This document shows, one piece after another, positions 48,878 to 57,110 of a DNA stretch of 64,000 nt. Origin of the DNA: Kluyvera ascorbata ATCC 33433 (lineage in GTDB: Bacteria; Pseudomonadota; Gammaproteobacteria; Enterobacterales; Enterobacteriaceae); contig NZ_JMPL01000002.1 of assembly GCF_000735365.1 (NCBI RefSeq), positions 62,001 through 126,000 on the forward strand, written 5' to 3'. A model generated the notes under the pieces. The model did no database searches, had not been told where the DNA came from, and saw only the letters and a list, made by a program, of their open reading frames with translations. Each line of letters begins with the position of its first letter. The stretch's first letter is position 1. The translations under genes and the position numbers were made by a program.

Positions 48878-49912
48878 ATGGCTTACTCAGTACAGAAGTC
48901 GCGCCTGGCGAAGGTTGCGGGGGTATCGCTGGTTTTACTGCTTGCGGCCTGTAGTTCCGACTCGCGCTATAAGCGCCAGGTGAGCGGTGATGAATCCTAC
49001 CTGCAAGCAACACCGTTAAGTGAACTTCACGCCCCTGCGGGCATGATTCTGCCGGTTGAAAATGGCGACTATAACATTCCAGTCGCCAACGGCAGCGGTG
49101 CCGTCGGCAAAGCGCTGGATATCCGTCCGCCGGCACAGCCGCTGGCGCTGGTTTCCGGTGCGCGTACCCAGTTTACGGGTGATACCGCCACGCTGCTGGT
49201 AGAAAATAGCCGTAGCGGTTCTCTGTGGCCGCAGGTTGTCAGCATCGTTCAGGCGAAAAACTACACCATCACCAAACGTGATGATGCTAGTCAGACGCTG
49301 ACGACGGACTGGGTTGAGTGGAACCGTCTTGATGAAGACCAGCAGTACCGTGGTCGCTATCAGATCTCCGTACAGCCTCAGGGTTATCAGCAGGCTGTAA
49401 ACGTGAAGCTGATTAACCTCGAACAGGCTGGCAAGCCGGTTGCTGACCGTGCTTCCCTGCAGCGTTATAGCGCTGAAATGCTGAACGTTATCTCTGCGGG
49501 CCTGGATAAGAACGCGACGGATGCCGCGAACAACGCCAGAGGCTCTGCCGGTGCAACCTTCGACGTTCAGAGCGCTGCTGATGATACCGGTCTGCCAATG
49601 CTGGTCGTCCGTGGTCCGTTCAACCAGGTGTGGCAGCGTCTGCCAGCAGCGCTGGAAAAAGTGGGCATGAAAGTGACCGATAGCACCCGCTCTCAGGGCA
49701 GCATCGCGGTGACTTACAAACCGCTGTCCGACAGCAGCTGGAGAGATCTGGGCGCAAGCGATCCGGGCATGGTATCCGGTGACTACAAACTTCAGGTCGG
49801 TGACCTGGACAACCGTAGTAGCCTGCAGTTCATCGATCCGAAAGGCCATCCGTTGACGCAGTCTCAGAATGACGCCCTGGTAGCAGCATTCCAGGCAGCA
49901 TTTACGAAGTAA
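48878..49912 (+). CDS. bamC: Outer-membrane assembly lipoprotein BamC
   Basis: Lipoprotein subunit of the BAM complex. The 344-residue precursor has a signal peptide with lipobox LLAAC (lipidated Cys25), an unstructured N-terminal region and two helix-grip domains (about 100-215 and 230-344). The conserved block [20 protein letters not shown] (about residues 68-87) lies in the N-terminal region that contacts BamD in E. coli. The start follows AGGGAG. It ends at a strong terminator and is co-directional with dapA, as in E. coli. Confidence 0.97.
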   Translation: MAYSVQKSRLAKVAGVSLVLLLAACSSDSRYKRQVSGDESYLQATPLSELHAPAGMILPVENGDYNIPVANGSGAVGKALDIRPPAQPLALVSGARTQFTGDTATLLVENSRSGSLWPQVVSIVQAKNYTITKRDDASQTLTTDWVEWNRLDEDQQYRGRYQISVQPQGYQQAVNVKLINLEQAGKPVADRASLQRYSAEMLNVISAGLDKNATDAANNARGSAGATFDVQSAADDTGLPMLVVRGPFNQVWQRLPAALEKVGMKVTDSTRSQGSIAVTYKPLSDSSWRDLGASDPGMVSGDYKLQVGDLDNRSSLQFIDPKGHPLTQSQNDALVAAFQAAFTK

Positions 49913-49918
49913 TTAAAG

Positions 49919-49945
49919 AGGGCTGGAGCAATCCGGCCCTTTTTT
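49919..49945 (+). terminator. Terminator of dapA-bamC
   Basis: AGGGCTGG (49919-49926) pairs with CCGGCCCT (49933-49940, one G-T pair) around AGCAAT, then a T-run to 49945. It is close to the purC promoter, which begins just after. Confidence 0.88.
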
Positions 49946-49955
49946 CTGTATAGTG

Positions 49956-49971
49956 ACGCAATCGTGTGCGT
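49956..49971 (+). promoter_or_regulatory. PurR operator of purC
   Basis: ACGCAATCGTGTGCGT matches the PurR 16-mer ACGCAAACGTTTGCGT in 14 of 16 positions. A TATAGT -10-like hexamer (49950-49955) adjoins it, so repressor binding would cover the promoter. It lies 50 bp before the purC start codon. Confidence 0.88.
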
Positions 49972-50021
49972 CGGCAGAAAATGCACAAATATTTATCGTA
50001 ATCATCACTGGAGTGACAAAG

Positions 50022-50735
50022 ATGCAAAAGCTAGCTGAGTTGTATCGTGGTAAAGCGAAAACCGTATACAGCACCGAAAACCCGGATCTGTTGGTACTCG
50101 AATTCCGTAACGATACGTCAGCAGGGGATGGTGCTCGCATTGAGCAGTTCGATCGTAAAGGCATGGTGAACAACAAGTTCAACCATTTCATTATGAGCAA
50201 ACTGGCAGAAGCGGGGATCCCAACCCAAATGGAAGCGCTGTTGTCTGATACCGAATGCCTGGTGAAAAAGCTGGATATGGTGCCGGTGGAATGCGTTGTG
50301 CGTAACCGTGCTGCAGGATCGTTGGTGAAACGCTTAGGGATTGAAGAAGGTATCGAGCTCAATCCACCGCTGTTTGACCTGTTCCTGAAAAACGATGCGA
50401 TGCACGACCCGATGGTTAACGAATCCTACTGTGAAACCTTCGGCTGGGTGAGCAAAGAGAACCTGGCGCGTATGCAGGAACTGACCTTCAAAGCGAACGA
50501 CGTGCTGAAAAAGCTGTTTGACGATGCGGGCCTGATCCTGGTCGATTTCAAACTGGAGTTCGGTCTGTTTAAAGGCGAAGTGGTGCTGGGCGATGAGTTC
50601 TCGCCGGACGGCAGCCGTCTGTGGGACAAAAAGACCATGGACAAAATGGACAAAGACCGTTTCCGTCAGAGCCTGGGCGGCCTGATTGAAGCTTACGAAG
50701 AAGTGGCACATCGTTTAGGCGTTAAGCTCGACTAA
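50022..50735 (+). CDS. purC: SAICAR synthetase PurC
   Basis: Phosphoribosylaminoimidazole-succinocarboxamide synthase of purine synthesis (CAIR + Asp + ATP). The 237-residue protein equals E. coli PurC in length, with the ATP-binding [12 protein letters not shown], the [16 protein letters not shown] core and [14 protein letters not shown] 50022 follows CTGGAGTGACA. An in-frame start at 49953 would lie inside the operator and is rejected. It is a single gene under PurR control and is followed by a BIME. Confidence 0.98.
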   Translation: MQKLAELYRGKAKTVYSTENPDLLVLEFRNDTSAGDGARIEQFDRKGMVNNKFNHFIMSKLAEAGIPTQMEALLSDTECLVKKLDMVPVECVVRNRAAGSLVKRLGIEEGIELNPPLFDLFLKNDAMHDPMVNESYCETFGWVSKENLARMQELTFKANDVLKKLFDDAGLILVDFKLEFGLFKGEVVLGDEFSPDGSRLWDKKTMDKMDKDRFRQSLGGLIEAYEEVAHRLGVKLD

Positions 50736-50762
50736 GTGATGCACTCCCCGGCCTCGCCCTGC

Positions 50763-50846
50763 GCGTAGGCCGGATAAGGCGTTTACGCCGCCATCCGGCA
50801 AGGTGTGGGTTGCTTGCCTGATGGCGCTACGCTTATCAGGCCTACA
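50763..50846. repeat. BIME after purC
   Basis: Unit 1, GCGTAGGCCGGATAAGGCG ... CCGCCATCCGGCA (50763-50800), and unit 2, TGCCTGATGGCGCTACGC ... ATCAGGCCTAC (50815-50845), are inverted REP sequences of the GGCCGGATAAGGC type. They lie between purC and ypfJ. Confidence 0.85.
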
Positions 50847-50947
50847 TCCTCACCGTCGGGAATCCCCGCACAACATTTCCAGTGGTAATCCCCCCCGTAA
50901 CCGCCTACGATCGTATCAGTATTTCTGAGAATAAGACTGAGGTAGTT

Positions 50948-51820
50948 ATGCGTTGGCAAGGTCGTCGCGAAAGTGACAATGTAGAAGACCGGCGGAACAG
51001 TTCGGAATCCCCGATGATGGGAGGGCGCGGCCCTGGTTTTCGCATCCCGAGCGGTAAAGGCGGCATTGTTCTGCTGATTATCGTGCTGGTGGCCGGTTAC
51101 TATGGCGTGGACCTCACGGGCCTCATGACCGGTGAACCTGTAGGCCAGCAGCAAAACTCTCAGCGGGTGAGCGGCCCGAAAGATGATGAGGCGGCGAAAT
51201 TTACCTCAGTTATCCTTGCCACTACGGAAGACACCTGGGCGCAGGAGTTTAAGGCGATGGGTAAAACCTATCAGCCGCCGCGTCTGGTGATGTACCGCGG
51301 TGCGACCCGTACCGGTTGCGGCACCGGGCAATCGGTAATGGGGCCGTTCTACTGCCCGACCGACAGCACGGTCTATATCGACCTCTCTTTCTACGACGAC
51401 ATGAAAAACAAGCTTGGCGCGGGCGGTGATTTTGCGCAGGGCTATGTTATTGCGCATGAAGTCGGCCACCATGTACAAAAGCTGCTGGGCATCGAGCCTA
51501 AGGTGCGCCAAATGCAGCAGGGCGCGTCGCAGGCGGAGGTGAACCGCCTGTCCGTGCGTATGGAGCTGCAGGCGGACTGCTTTGCCGGTGTCTGGGGCCA
51601 TAATATGCAGAAGCAGGGCATTCTGGAAGCCGGTGACCTGGAAGAGGCGCTGAACGCCGCCCAGGCCATTGGCGATGACCGTTTGCAGCAGCAGGGTCAG
51701 GGACGTGTGGTGCCGGATAGCTTTACGCATGGCACCTCACAGCAGCGCTATACCTGGCTGAAACGCGGCTTTGATAGCGGTGACCCGGCGCAGTGCAATA
51801 CCTTTAGCAAATCGCTCTGA
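50948..51820 (+). CDS. ypfJ: Neutral zinc metallopeptidase-family membrane protein YpfJ
   Basis: A 290-residue protein with a short cytoplasmic N-terminus ([16 protein letters not shown]), one membrane helix (about 36-52, [17 protein letters not shown]) and a periplasmic metallopeptidase-like domain with HExxH ([15 protein letters not shown]) and a third-ligand region ([14 protein letters not shown]). It matches E. coli YpfJ. No substrate is known. The ATG at 50948 is chosen over 50882 because it gives the E. coli N-terminus behind TGAGGTAGTT. tmcA starts 4 bp after the stop, so they are one unit. Confidence 0.93.
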   Translation: MRWQGRRESDNVEDRRNSSESPMMGGRGPGFRIPSGKGGIVLLIIVLVAGYYGVDLTGLMTGEPVGQQQNSQRVSGPKDDEAAKFTSVILATTEDTWAQEFKAMGKTYQPPRLVMYRGATRTGCGTGQSVMGPFYCPTDSTVYIDLSFYDDMKNKLGAGGDFAQGYVIAHEVGHHVQKLLGIEPKVRQMQQGASQAEVNRLSVRMELQADCFAGVWGHNMQKQGILEAGDLEEALNAAQAIGDDRLQQQGQGRVVPDSFTHGTSQQRYTWLKRGFDSGDPAQCNTFSKSL

Positions 51821-51824
51821 CGAC

Positions 51825-53837
51825 ATGCCGAAGGTCATGGATGAACTGCTGGCGCACGCTGAGCGCATGGCGCAGGAAGGAATTCGCCGCCTGCTGGTGA
51901 TAAGCGGCGAACGCGCATGGAGCGAGCAGCAGGCCACGGCGTTTCGCGCCGCGGTGGGTGATGATGTGCTCTGGGTCGGCCTGAGTCCGGTCTCCGAGCC
52001 CTTTTGCCCGTCATCTAAGCTGGTGATGCTGCTGGGGCGTGAGTTCCAGCACGCTATCTTCGACGCCCGCGATGGCTTTGATGTCTCCGCTTTTGCCGCA
52101 CTGGCTGGCACGCTGCGGGCCGGAAGCTGGCTGATACTGCTGGTGCCGGAATGGGGCCAATGGTCCCATCAGGCCGATGTGGATTCGCTGCGCTGGAGCG
52201 ACACGCCGGAACCTATCGCTACGCCGAACTTTGTCGACCATTTTTGCCGGTCGCTCTCCCGACATCCCGAGACGTTAGTCTGGCGACAGGGCGTGCCGTT
52301 GCCGTTCCTTACGTTCTCCGTAAGAGCTGACTGGCATCGCGCTAACGGCGAGCCCGCACGCGAGCAGCAGACGATTTTAGCGGCGTTGGCGAACGCGAGT
52401 GCACCGGTGTCGGTAATAACGGCAGAACGCGGGCGTGGAAAGTCAGCGCTGGCGGGTATGCACATCCAGCGTCTGCCCGGTGAGGCTATCGTCACCGCGC
52501 CTTCCCGTGCTGCTGCGGAGGTCATTGCCGCCTTTGCTGGCGATCGTTTTCGCTTTATGGCTCCTGATGCGCTGCTGGCGTCGGATGAACGCGCCGACTG
52601 GCTGGTGGTTGATGAAGCCGCTGCTATCCCCGCACCACTACTCCAGAAACTTATCGCTCGCTTTCCCCGTACGCTGCTGACCACAACCGTGCAGGGTTAC
52701 GAGGGCACCGGACGCGGCTTTTTACTTAAACTCTGCGCTGTGTTTCCAGAACGTCACGTTTTCACCCTCAACCAGCCTATTCGCTGGGCGGCAGGGTGCC
52801 CGCTGGAAGCGCTGGTTAACGATGCGCTGATTTTTCACGATGAGGCGTTCACGACATCGCCAACCGGTGAGGTGACGCTGGTGCCCGTTTCGCAATCCGC
52901 CTGGCGGTCCAGCCCTGAACAACCTACCGCGCTGTACCAGCTTCTTTCCGGCGCCCATTACCGCACCTCACCGCTCGACCTCCGGCGGATGATGGATGCG
53001 CCGGGTCAGCATTTTATCAGCGCGGAAACGCCGCAGGGGCTTGCTGGTGCGCTCTGGCTGGTCGATGAAGGCGGATTGTCGCCCGAGCTGAGCCAGGCAG
53101 TATGGGCGGGCTTTCGTCGTCCCCGAGGGAATCTGGTAGCACAGTCACTGGCGGCTCATGGTGGCAGCCCGCTGGCCGCGACGCTTATCGGGCGGCGTAT
53201 TAGCCGGGTTGCGGTCCACCCACAGCGTCAGCGCGGGGGTATCGGACAACAGTTGATAGCGCGGGCGTGGGCGAGGGCGGCGGGATGTGACTATCTCTCG
53301 GTGAGTTTTGGTTATACCGAGGCGCTGTGGCGGTTCTGGCAGCGCTGTGGTTTTACGCTGGTGCGTATCGGCACTCAACGAGAGGCGAGCAGCGGCTGCT
53401 ACGCTGCGATGGCGCTGCGCCCGCTCACCTCGGCTGGAGAGGCGCTGACGCAGCGCGAGCACCGTCGGTTGTGTCGTGAGTGGCGTTGGCTTTCCCTGTG
53501 GGTCGATGAAAAAGTGCCGCTCGCGGAAATAACCGAGGCTATCCTTACAGATGATGACTGGTGGGATCTGACCGGGTTTGCTTTTGCGCATCGCCCGATG
53601 CTGGCAGCACTCGGGAGCTTGCATAAGCTGTGTGAAGCCAGCACGCTTTCGCTGCCAGCGCTGCGCGGGCGGCTTTCCGGTGATAGCGAACCCGCTCTTT
53701 GCACTCGCCTGCGGCTGCACGGGCGAAAAGCGCTGTTGGTGCGCCTGCGTGATGAGGCAGCACAGGCTATGCTGAGTCTTGACGGTGAACGAACAAATCA
53801 ACTCGCCAAACGTGTCCAACAACTGCAATTTTTTTAA
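51825..53837 (+). CDS. tmcA: tRNA(Met) cytidine acetyltransferase TmcA
   Basis: Makes ac4C34 in the anticodon of elongator tRNA-Met using acetyl-CoA and ATP. The 670-residue protein has an N-terminal domain, an RNA-helicase-like ATPase with Walker A (TAERGRGKSALAG) and Walker B-like WLVVDEAAAIP, a GNAT domain with acetyl-CoA loop (VAVHPQRQRGGIGQQL) and a C-terminal RNA-binding domain. ATG 51825 gives the best fit to the E. coli N-terminus length; an ATG at 51837 is too near its AAGG site. It is coupled to ypfJ. Confidence 0.94.
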   Translation: MPKVMDELLAHAERMAQEGIRRLLVISGERAWSEQQATAFRAAVGDDVLWVGLSPVSEPFCPSSKLVMLLGREFQHAIFDARDGFDVSAFAALAGTLRAGSWLILLVPEWGQWSHQADVDSLRWSDTPEPIATPNFVDHFCRSLSRHPETLVWRQGVPLPFLTFSVRADWHRANGEPAREQQTILAALANASAPVSVITAERGRGKSALAGMHIQRLPGEAIVTAPSRAAAEVIAAFAGDRFRFMAPDALLASDERADWLVVDEAAAIPAPLLQKLIARFPRTLLTTTVQGYEGTGRGFLLKLCAVFPERHVFTLNQPIRWAAGCPLEALVNDALIFHDEAFTTSPTGEVTLVPVSQSAWRSSPEQPTALYQLLSGAHYRTSPLDLRRMMDAPGQHFISAETPQGLAGALWLVDEGGLSPELSQAVWAGFRRPRGNLVAQSLAAHGGSPLAATLIGRRISRVAVHPQRQRGGIGQQLIARAWARAAGCDYLSVSFGYTEALWRFWQRCGFTLVRIGTQREASSGCYAAMALRPLTSAGEALTQREHRRLCREWRWLSLWVDEKVPLAEITEAILTDDDWWDLTGFAFAHRPMLAALGSLHKLCEASTLSLPALRGRLSGDSEPALCTRLRLHGRKALLVRLRDEAAQAMLSLDGERTNQLAKRVQQLQFF

Positions 53838-53913
53838 CTGACTCATTCAGTTAAATGGCATGGTCATTATTTTGGTGCGGCGTAAACTGACCGTCAAAAC
53901 CAAGGAGACAGCC

Positions 53914-54612
53914 ATGACACACGATCACTTTGTTGTTCAAAGCCCCGCGAAGCCCGCTCAACAGCTGCTGCTGTTGTTTCATGGCGTGGGCGATAATCCG
54001 GTGGCAATGGGGCAGATCGGCAGCTGGTTTGCGCCGCTGTTTCCTGATGCGCTTATCGTTAGCGTAGGGGGGGCGGAGCCTTGTGGTCCGGCGCCAGGCC
54101 GCCAGTGGTTCTCCGTGGCGGGCGTGACGGAAGAAAACCGCCAGGCACGCATTGATGCCATCATGCCAACCTTTATTGAAACCGTGCGTTACTGGCAGAA
54201 ACAGAGCGGCGTGAGTCCCCAAGCGACAGCATTAATTGGCTTCTCTCAGGGGGCAATTATGTCGCTCGAGGGGATTAAAGCGGAGCCGGGACTGGCATCA
54301 CGGGTGATTGCCTTTAACGGCCGCTACGCGACGATGCCGGAAAAAGCGGACACCGCCACGACCATCCACCTGATTCACGGCGGAGAAGACCGGGTTATCG
54401 ATCTTGCCTGGGCGGTGAAAGGTCAGGAGGCGCTACAGGCCGCAGGCGGCGATGTGACGCTGGATATCGTTGAGGATTTAGGCCACGCGATAGACGATCG
54501 CAGCATGCAGTTCGCGTTGGATCACCTGCGTTATACCGTGCCGAAGCACTATTTCGATGAAGCGTTGGGCGGCAGCCCGCCGAAAAATGACGATCTCATC
54601 GAGATGATGTAA
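53914..54612 (+). CDS. ypfH: Esterase YpfH
   Basis: A 232-residue alpha/beta hydrolase of the phospholipase/carboxylesterase family. The nucleophile Ser is in LIGFSQGAIMSLE, the acid in IHLIHGGEDRVIDLAW and the His in VEDLGHAIDDRS. E. coli YpfH hydrolyses short acyl esters in vitro; the natural substrate is unknown. The ATG at 53914 follows CAAGGAGACAGCC. A BIME follows the stop codon. It is cytoplasmic, with no signal peptide. Confidence 0.94.
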   Translation: MTHDHFVVQSPAKPAQQLLLLFHGVGDNPVAMGQIGSWFAPLFPDALIVSVGGAEPCGPAPGRQWFSVAGVTEENRQARIDAIMPTFIETVRYWQKQSGVSPQATALIGFSQGAIMSLEGIKAEPGLASRVIAFNGRYATMPEKADTATTIHLIHGGEDRVIDLAWAVKGQEALQAAGGDVTLDIVEDLGHAIDDRSMQFALDHLRYTVPKHYFDEALGGSPPKNDDLIEMM

Positions 54613-54642
54613 GTCTTGTGGGTTCCCGGCTCGCCGGGAGCC

Positions 54643-54722
54643 TGTAGGCCGGATAAGGCAAAGCCGCCATCCGGTAATTCATGGCGGCGATGCCTGATGG
54701 CGCTGCGCTTATCAGGCCTACA
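54643..54722. repeat. BIME between ypfH and ypfN
   Basis: Unit 1, GTAGGCCGGATAAGGCAAAG ... CCATCCGGTA (54643-54675), and unit 2, TGCCTGATGGCGCTGCGC ... ATCAGGCCTACATG (54691-54722), are inverted REP units. A TCCCGGC/GCCGGGA hairpin (54624-54639) precedes them and may aid termination of ypfH. Confidence 0.85.
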
Positions 54723-54748
54723 TGAGAGCGGCCGACTGATGAAGCGAT

Positions 54749-54949
54749 TTATTTCTTCGGCTGGTCCTTCTTCGGCCAGTCGTCGTCGTCGTCCCATTTG
54801 TCGTTAAAATCACGGTGCGGAGGCAGCTCCGGTTTATCGGCGAGGAATTTTTTGTGATCGACGCGATTCAGATCTTTGATCACGTTGATAATAACCCCTA
54901 CCAGAAACACCAGTACCAGAATCCACCAGTATTTTGTCAGCCAATCCAT
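54749..54949 (-). CDS. ypfN: Small membrane protein YpfN (UPF0370)
   Basis: A 66-residue protein with one N-terminal membrane helix ([20 protein letters not shown]) and a charged cytoplasmic tail ([12 protein letters not shown], then an acidic DDDDDW stretch). The tail [15 protein letters not shown] matches E. coli YpfN. The start ATG at 54949 (MDWL) is chosen over the in-frame ATG two codons upstream by homology. The function is unknown. It is followed by dapE in transcription terms upstream (dapE starts further right), with 25 bp between the dapE stop and the ypfN start. Confidence 0.93.
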   Translation of the reverse strand: MDWLTKYWWILVLVFLVGVIINVIKDLNRVDHKKFLADKPELPPHRDFNDKWDDDDDWPKKDQPKK

Positions 54950-54974
54950 GCGCATTACCCCTTATGTTGTGCCG

Positions 54975-56102
54975 TCAGGCGACAAGTTGTTCCATGATGC
55001 GCTGGTACATCCTCGCCAGCATCTGCAGGTCTGCGGCGTTCACACACTCATTAATTTTATGAATGGTGGCATTCACCGGACCCAGTTCAACAACCTGCGC
55101 GCCCATCTGGGCGATAAAGCGACCATCTGACGTCCCGCCGGTGGTCAGCAGTTGTGGTTCTATTTCATTATAGTGCGCGATAGCGTTCACTACCGCGTCG
55201 ACCAGTTTACCGCGTGCGGTCAGGAACGGCTGTCCGGAAATCCACCAGTCAACGCTATAACGGAGCTGATATTTATCCAGCAGGGCGATAACGCGCGATT
55301 TGATCATCTCGTCGGTTAGTTCGGTGCTGAAGCGGAAGTTGAACTGCACGAACAGATCGCCTGGGATCACGTTGTTGCTGCCAGTACCGGCCTGAATGTT
55401 GGCAATCTGCATGCTGGTCGGCGGGAAGAATTCGTTGCCCTGATCCCACTCGATCGATACCAGTTCATTCATCCACGGCGCGGCGCGGTGAACCGGGTTA
55501 TCGGCGAGGTGTGGATACGCCACGTGCCCCTGAACGCCGTGAATGGTCAGGTTGCAGGTCATTGAGCCACGGCGACCGTTTTTAACCACGTCACCCACCA
55601 CTTCCGTGCTGGACGGCTCGCCCACCAGGCAGTAGTCCAGGCGCTCATTGCGCGCCATCAGCGCTTCAACCACTTTTACCGTACCGTGAGTAGCGCTGGC
55701 TTCTTCATCGGAAGTGATCAGGAACGCCAGGCGACCTTTATGATTCGGGTGCTGGGCGACGAAACGTTCTGCCGCCACAACCATCGCCGCCAGCGAGCCT
55801 TTCATGTCGGCAGCGCCGCGGCCAAACAGCATGCCGTCGCGGATTGTCGGTTCAAACGGTGGGTTAATCCAGCGGTCAGCATCGCCAGCAGGCACCACGT
55901 CGGTGTGGCCTGCGAACGCCAGCGTTTCTCCTTTGCCGCGCCATGCCCAGAAGTTCTGGGTATCGCCAAAGTCCATCGGCTCAATGGTAAAACCTGCTGC
56001 ACGCAGGCGTTCAATCATTAACGCCTGACAGCCCGCATCGTCCGGGCTAAGAGAAGGGCGGCGAATAAGCTGCTGAGCCAGCTCAATGACTGGGCAAGAC
56101 AT
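54975..56102 (-). CDS. dapE: Succinyl-diaminopimelate desuccinylase DapE
   Basis: M20-family zinc amidohydrolase of the lysine/mDAP pathway. The 375-residue protein has the first metal His ([12 protein letters not shown]), bridging Asp ([13 protein letters not shown]), catalytic Glu pair ([11 protein letters not shown]) and the C-terminal family segment [20 protein letters not shown] (each shown in part). Length fits E. coli. With dapA in the same window it supplies two non-adjacent steps of the same branch. It may be co-transcribed with yffB, 55 bp upstream, and ypfN, 25 bp downstream. Confidence 0.97.
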   Translation of the reverse strand: MSCPVIELAQQLIRRPSLSPDDAGCQALMIERLRAAGFTIEPMDFGDTQNFWAWRGKGETLAFAGHTDVVPAGDADRWINPPFEPTIRDGMLFGRGAADMKGSLAAMVVAAERFVAQHPNHKGRLAFLITSDEEASATHGTVKVVEALMARNERLDYCLVGEPSSTEVVGDVVKNGRRGSMTCNLTIHGVQGHVAYPHLADNPVHRAAPWMNELVSIEWDQGNEFFPPTSMQIANIQAGTGSNNVIPGDLFVQFNFRFSTELTDEMIKSRVIALLDKYQLRYSVDWWISGQPFLTARGKLVDAVVNAIAHYNEIEPQLLTTGGTSDGRFIAQMGAQVVELGPVNATIHKINECVNAADLQMLARMYQRIMEQLVA

Positions 56103-56157
56103 AAACTAGACCTCGTTATTTTCGTTATCTGAAAACAGTAGAACAGGGCCAACGGCG

Positions 56158-56517
56158 TTAGCGCGCTTTGGCGACCCATTGGCTATAACTGGTATCACTA
56201 AAACCCAGCAGCATAGGCTGTGCGGGCGCGCAGAGCAATGGTCGTTTGATGATAGCGGGCATTTCCAGCATCAGCGCGGCAGCGGCGTCGGCGTTGTTGA
56301 TTCCGGCGCGGACCTGCTCATCCAGCTTACGCCAGGTGGTGCCACGGGTATTCAGCAGCGCTTCCCATCCCAGCTCATTAATAAAGGATGCCAGCAGCTC
56401 GGGCGTCAGGCCATCAACGCGATAATCGTGAAAGCGATATTCAACCTGGTGCTCATCCAGCCAGCGGCGGGCTTTCTTGATGGTGTCGCAGTTCTTTATT
56501 CCGTAGAGAGTGGTCAT
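56158..56517 (-). CDS. yffB: YffB, ArsC/Spx-like protein
   Basis: A 119-residue thioredoxin-fold protein with a CxxxK-type start ([20 protein letters not shown]) and the [12 protein letters not shown]-terminus, matching E. coli YffB. It belongs to the ArsC-related group with a single redox Cys; the true function is unknown. The pair YfgD/YffB are two members of the same fold in this window. It is 55 bp upstream of dapE in the same direction. Confidence 0.92.
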   Translation of the reverse strand: MTTLYGIKNCDTIKKARRWLDEHQVEYRFHDYRVDGLTPELLASFINELGWEALLNTRGTTWRKLDEQVRAGINNADAAAALMLEMPAIIKRPLLCAPAQPMLLGFSDTSYSQWVAKAR

Positions 56518-56874
56518 GTTCCGCCTTTATATCTGCAGGTTTTAGGGGACTCGAATATACACGTAATTCAGTCCGCTGCCCGTTTTAATTTCATCCGGCC
56601 AAAGTGGCTGAAAATCGTACAGTTTATCATGCTGGCTACGCGCTTTTACGTAGTTTGATTGCTTTGTCGTAGGGTAAATTTGTATCATATGATTCACATT
56701 CTGATAACTATTTCAGAATGTTGCTGTGCGTCACATTAAATGTCAAAATTCCGGCCCATAGTGACCACAAGCAGTAAAGAAAGGTTGGCAGCGGCAATCA
56801 AAGTAATCGGATTAACCGTATTCACAGGTCATACATTTGTACGTAAAATACGCATAATAATAAGAGAGGTAGTT
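56518..56874. other. yffB-ypfM divergent spacer
   Basis: This 357-bp AT-rich spacer holds control sequences for yffB (minus) and ypfM (plus). At 56697-56720 is CATTCTGA-TAACTATT-TCAGAATG, a perfect 8-bp inverted repeat. The 50 bp before ypfM contain ATAATAATAAGAGAGGTAG with a good ribosome site. An in-frame extension of ypfM to 56740 has no ribosome site and is not accepted. Confidence 0.5.
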
Positions 56875-56934
56875 ATGATCGAACGTGAACTGGGGAACTG
56901 GAAAGATTTTATTGAAGTGATGCTTCGTAAATAA
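56875..56934 (+). CDS. ypfM: YpfM, 19-residue small protein
   Basis: The ATG follows AAGAGAGGTAGTT, and 19 codons give MIERELGNWKDFIEVMLRK, identical to the E. coli small protein YpfM as I recall it. It is amphipathic with acidic N-terminal and basic C-terminal ends and has no membrane segment. The function is unknown. Its conservation beside acrD and yffB, and its strong ribosome site, support translation. A bidirectional terminator follows after 90 bp. Confidence 0.88.
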   Translation: MIERELGNWKDFIEVMLRK

Positions 56935-57024
56935 TTTTCAGCAATGTGATTAAAAGCGCTGTGTTCTTTCAATTACCATGATGGTGTTGTTTGCAGTACA
57001 GAGTAGTTGCATCACATAAAGGTA

Positions 57025-57052
57025 AAAAGGCGACATTTAAATGTCGCCTTTT
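57025..57052. terminator. Bidirectional terminator between ypfM and acrD
   Basis: AAAAGGCGACATTT (57025-57038) is followed directly by its complement AAATGTCGCCTTTT (57039-57052), a perfect 28-bp palindrome with T-rich flanks on both strands. It would end ypfM transcripts on the plus strand and acrD on the minus strand. Confidence 0.9.
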
Positions 57053-57068
57053 CTGTTTCTGGCTTTCG

Positions 57069-57097
57069 CGTTCAGGCTGGCTGAAACAGCCTGAACG
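57069..57097. terminator. Second hairpin downstream of acrD
   Basis: CGTTCAGGCTG (57069-57079) pairs with CAGCCTGAACG (57087-57097) around GCTGAAA; it lies 13 bp after the acrD stop. There is no T-run on the minus strand, so it probably acts with the following palindrome as a tandem terminator or 3' stabiliser. Confidence 0.6.
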
Positions 57098-57110
57098 ATT
57101 TTGTAGCAAT

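Noticed and set aside
49913-50021. purC start at 49953
   Set aside because: It would place the PurR operator inside the coding region and add residues absent from the family.
56740-56934. 64-codon version of ypfM
   Set aside because: The extra 45 codons have no ribosome site and no family match; the 19-codon form has AAGAGAGG before its ATG and equals the E. coli protein.
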